A stretch of DNA of 6,573 nucleotides from Chloroflexota bacterium. GTDB taxonomy: Bacteria; Chloroflexota; Anaerolineae; B4-G1; SLSP01. A model generated the notes under the pieces. The model saw only the letters and a list, made by a program, of their open reading frames with translations. It had not been told where the DNA came from and made no database searches. Location: assembly GCA_022707725.1 (NCBI GenBank), contig JAKJAB010000201.1:1-6573 (forward strand). The letters are read 5' to 3'. A program made the translations under genes and the position numbers. Positions 5,869 to 6,573 of the stretch are shown here, piece by piece (position 1 is the stretch's first letter; each line of letters opens with the position of its first letter).

Positions 5869-6400
5869 ATGAACTTGAGCGATATTGTCAACCGTATACC
5901 TGTTCCTGAACCGTGGGGCGAGGGCGAGAAGATCCCCTGGAACGAACCAGCTTTCAGCGCGCGGATGCTCCACTCAGGCGCTCAACCCCGGCGGCTGGTT
6001 GCTTTTGGAACCGCACACGTTCTCCGCTGTCGAGTCGATAGGAAAAGTTGGCAATTCCTGGTATACTACAGGTAGTGGATTGTTCTCGGAGCGCGCACAC
6101 TTCTGTCTGACCGAGAATTTCTGGGATGCCGAACGCACCATCGCCACCGAACGCTACTTTATCATCGATGCGTCGACCGGTGAGGTGACACGTTATGCGT
6201 CAAGTATGCAGGGGTATACTGATGAGCAATACCGGGCATTATTGATGACTTGTGGGTATTGTGACGTGCGATTTTATCCTTCTCTGAGAGGCGAGGTGGA
6301 TGAATCTACGAATTGGTTATGCGCCATCGTAGCGCAAAAGCCTGTGGACGAATCTGTAGGAGGCTTGAGGCATGGTCAAAGTCCTTTATGTCGAAGATGA
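5869..6400 (+). pseudogene. SAM-dependent methyltransferase with internal deletion and frameshift
   Basis: Two pieces of one protein lie in different frames. Frame A, from ATG 5869, reads MNLSDIVNRIPVPEPWGEGE then KIPWNEPAFSARMLH, a typical N-terminus of a class I methyltransferase. Frame B picks up near 5978 as ALNPGGWLLLEPHTFSAVE, which is the strand after motif III, and continues through a plausible C-terminal lid (SWYTTGSGLFSERAHFCLTENFWD, YFIIDASTGEVTRYASSMQGYTDEQYRALLMTCGY) to WLCAIVAQKP and the TGA at 6398-6400. The SAM-binding motifs I and II, roughly 100-140 residues in relatives, are missing between them. The junction lies at about 5970-5980 and carries a CTCA repeated across ten bases. 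Frame A stops at 6073-6075, frame B has no good start, so no active enzyme is expected. The 3' end overlaps the response-regulator start by 29 bases. Confidence 0.7.
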
Positions 6401-6573
6401 GCCGTTGCAGCGGGAGTTGGTGAATCAACTGCTTCAGTTAGCAGGTATCGAAATCCAGTTAGCGGAAAATGGTCTTGAGGGTGTGGAAAAAGCTAATGCA
6501 TTAGCAGGGGACATTTTCGGGAACAGTGAGATGTGGCTCATGAGTGCAGTTGAAGGTTTCACAAACCCGGTCG
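6372..6573 (+). CDS. Response-regulator receiver domain, N-terminal part, apparently disrupted (3' end outside window)
   Basis: ATG 6372 has a perfect AGGAGG (6358-6363) eight bases upstream. MVKVLYVEDEPLQRELVNQLLQLAG (1-25) is the first strand and helix of a CheY-like receiver, with acidic-pocket residues E8, D9 and E10, and IQLAENGLEGVEKANAL (28-44) is the second strand and helix. Here a receiver should continue with a strand ending in the phospho-acceptor Asp, of the type DLILMDLRMP, at about residue 53. Instead the frame reads AGDIFGNSEMWLMSAVEGFTNPV to the window edge, with no such strand. The break at about 6508 coincides with GGGGACATTTTCGGG, which looks like an insertion-sequence terminus. 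As seen, the protein could not be phosphorylated. An intact gene would act in a two-component system; its output domain is not visible. Confidence 0.6.
   Translation, partial: MVKVLYVEDEPLQRELVNQLLQLAGIEIQLAENGLEGVEKANALAGDIFGNSEMWLMSAVEGFTNPV
6508..6573. mobile_element. Possible insertion-sequence terminus inside the response-regulator gene
   Basis: From about 6508 the DNA no longer encodes receiver-domain sequence, and begins GGGGACATTTTCGGGAAC, a pattern like the terminal inverted repeats of several insertion-sequence families. ATG codons at 6531 and 6540 follow within 35 bases and could begin a transposase, though no Shine-Dalgarno is clear. The second end and any target duplication lie outside the window, so this remains a candidate. 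Confidence 0.35.

Noticed and set aside
5960..5990. Programmed ribosomal frameshift joining the two methyltransferase frames
   Set aside because: No slippery heptamer or stimulatory structure is seen, and the SAM-binding core would still be missing, so a deletion explains the data better.
1..6573. CRISPR arrays, tRNA or rRNA genes, long tandem repeats
   Set aside because: Reading the window showed no regularly spaced direct repeats, no tRNA cloverleaf with a T-loop signature, and no rRNA-like segments.

Overview
The window is moderately GC-rich bacterial DNA. It carries a compact set of chromosomal-type genes flanked by what look like traces of mobile elements. No gene gives a firm taxon. 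The mix of an orphan SPFH protein, a small secretion-type ATPase and promoters that leave no room for a 5' leader would fit Chloroflexota or a similar deep-branching phylum, but this is a low-confidence inference.

Left edge (1-552): the C-terminal end of a transposase-like protein runs in from outside the window. It is followed by about 170 non-coding bases holding a small hairpin on the stop codon, a longer 14-bp hairpin (394-430) and a good extended -10 promoter (516-544). This promoter drives a family 2 glycosyltransferase (553-1326), apparently as a leaderless mRNA.

Centre (1405-4702): four genes lie head to tail with gaps of 0, -1 and 3 bases: a membrane-anchored SPFH/Band 7 protein with a long coiled coil, a short GspE/PilT-like P-loop ATPase, a class I SAM-dependent methyltransferase and a GNAT acetyltransferase. 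Their spacing implies one transcript and translational coupling. The SPFH-ATPase pair suggests a membrane assembly with an associated nucleotide-driven partner; the two modifying enzymes may act on it or simply be co-transcribed.

Right (4703-6573): a perfect 8-bp palindrome lies between the convergent GNAT gene and a minus-strand nitroreductase-fold protein with tandem half-domains. The 250-base divergent region upstream of the nitroreductase holds back-to-back extended -10 elements, a possible 38-52 aa small ORF ending in a hairpin, and a second leaderless-type promoter. That promoter leads into a methyltransferase gene that has lost its central SAM-binding region and changed frame (pseudogene). 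A response-regulator gene with a perfect Shine-Dalgarno follows, but its receiver domain stops matching the family before the phospho-acceptor Asp, at a sequence resembling an insertion-sequence end. The right portion therefore looks like a decaying locus.
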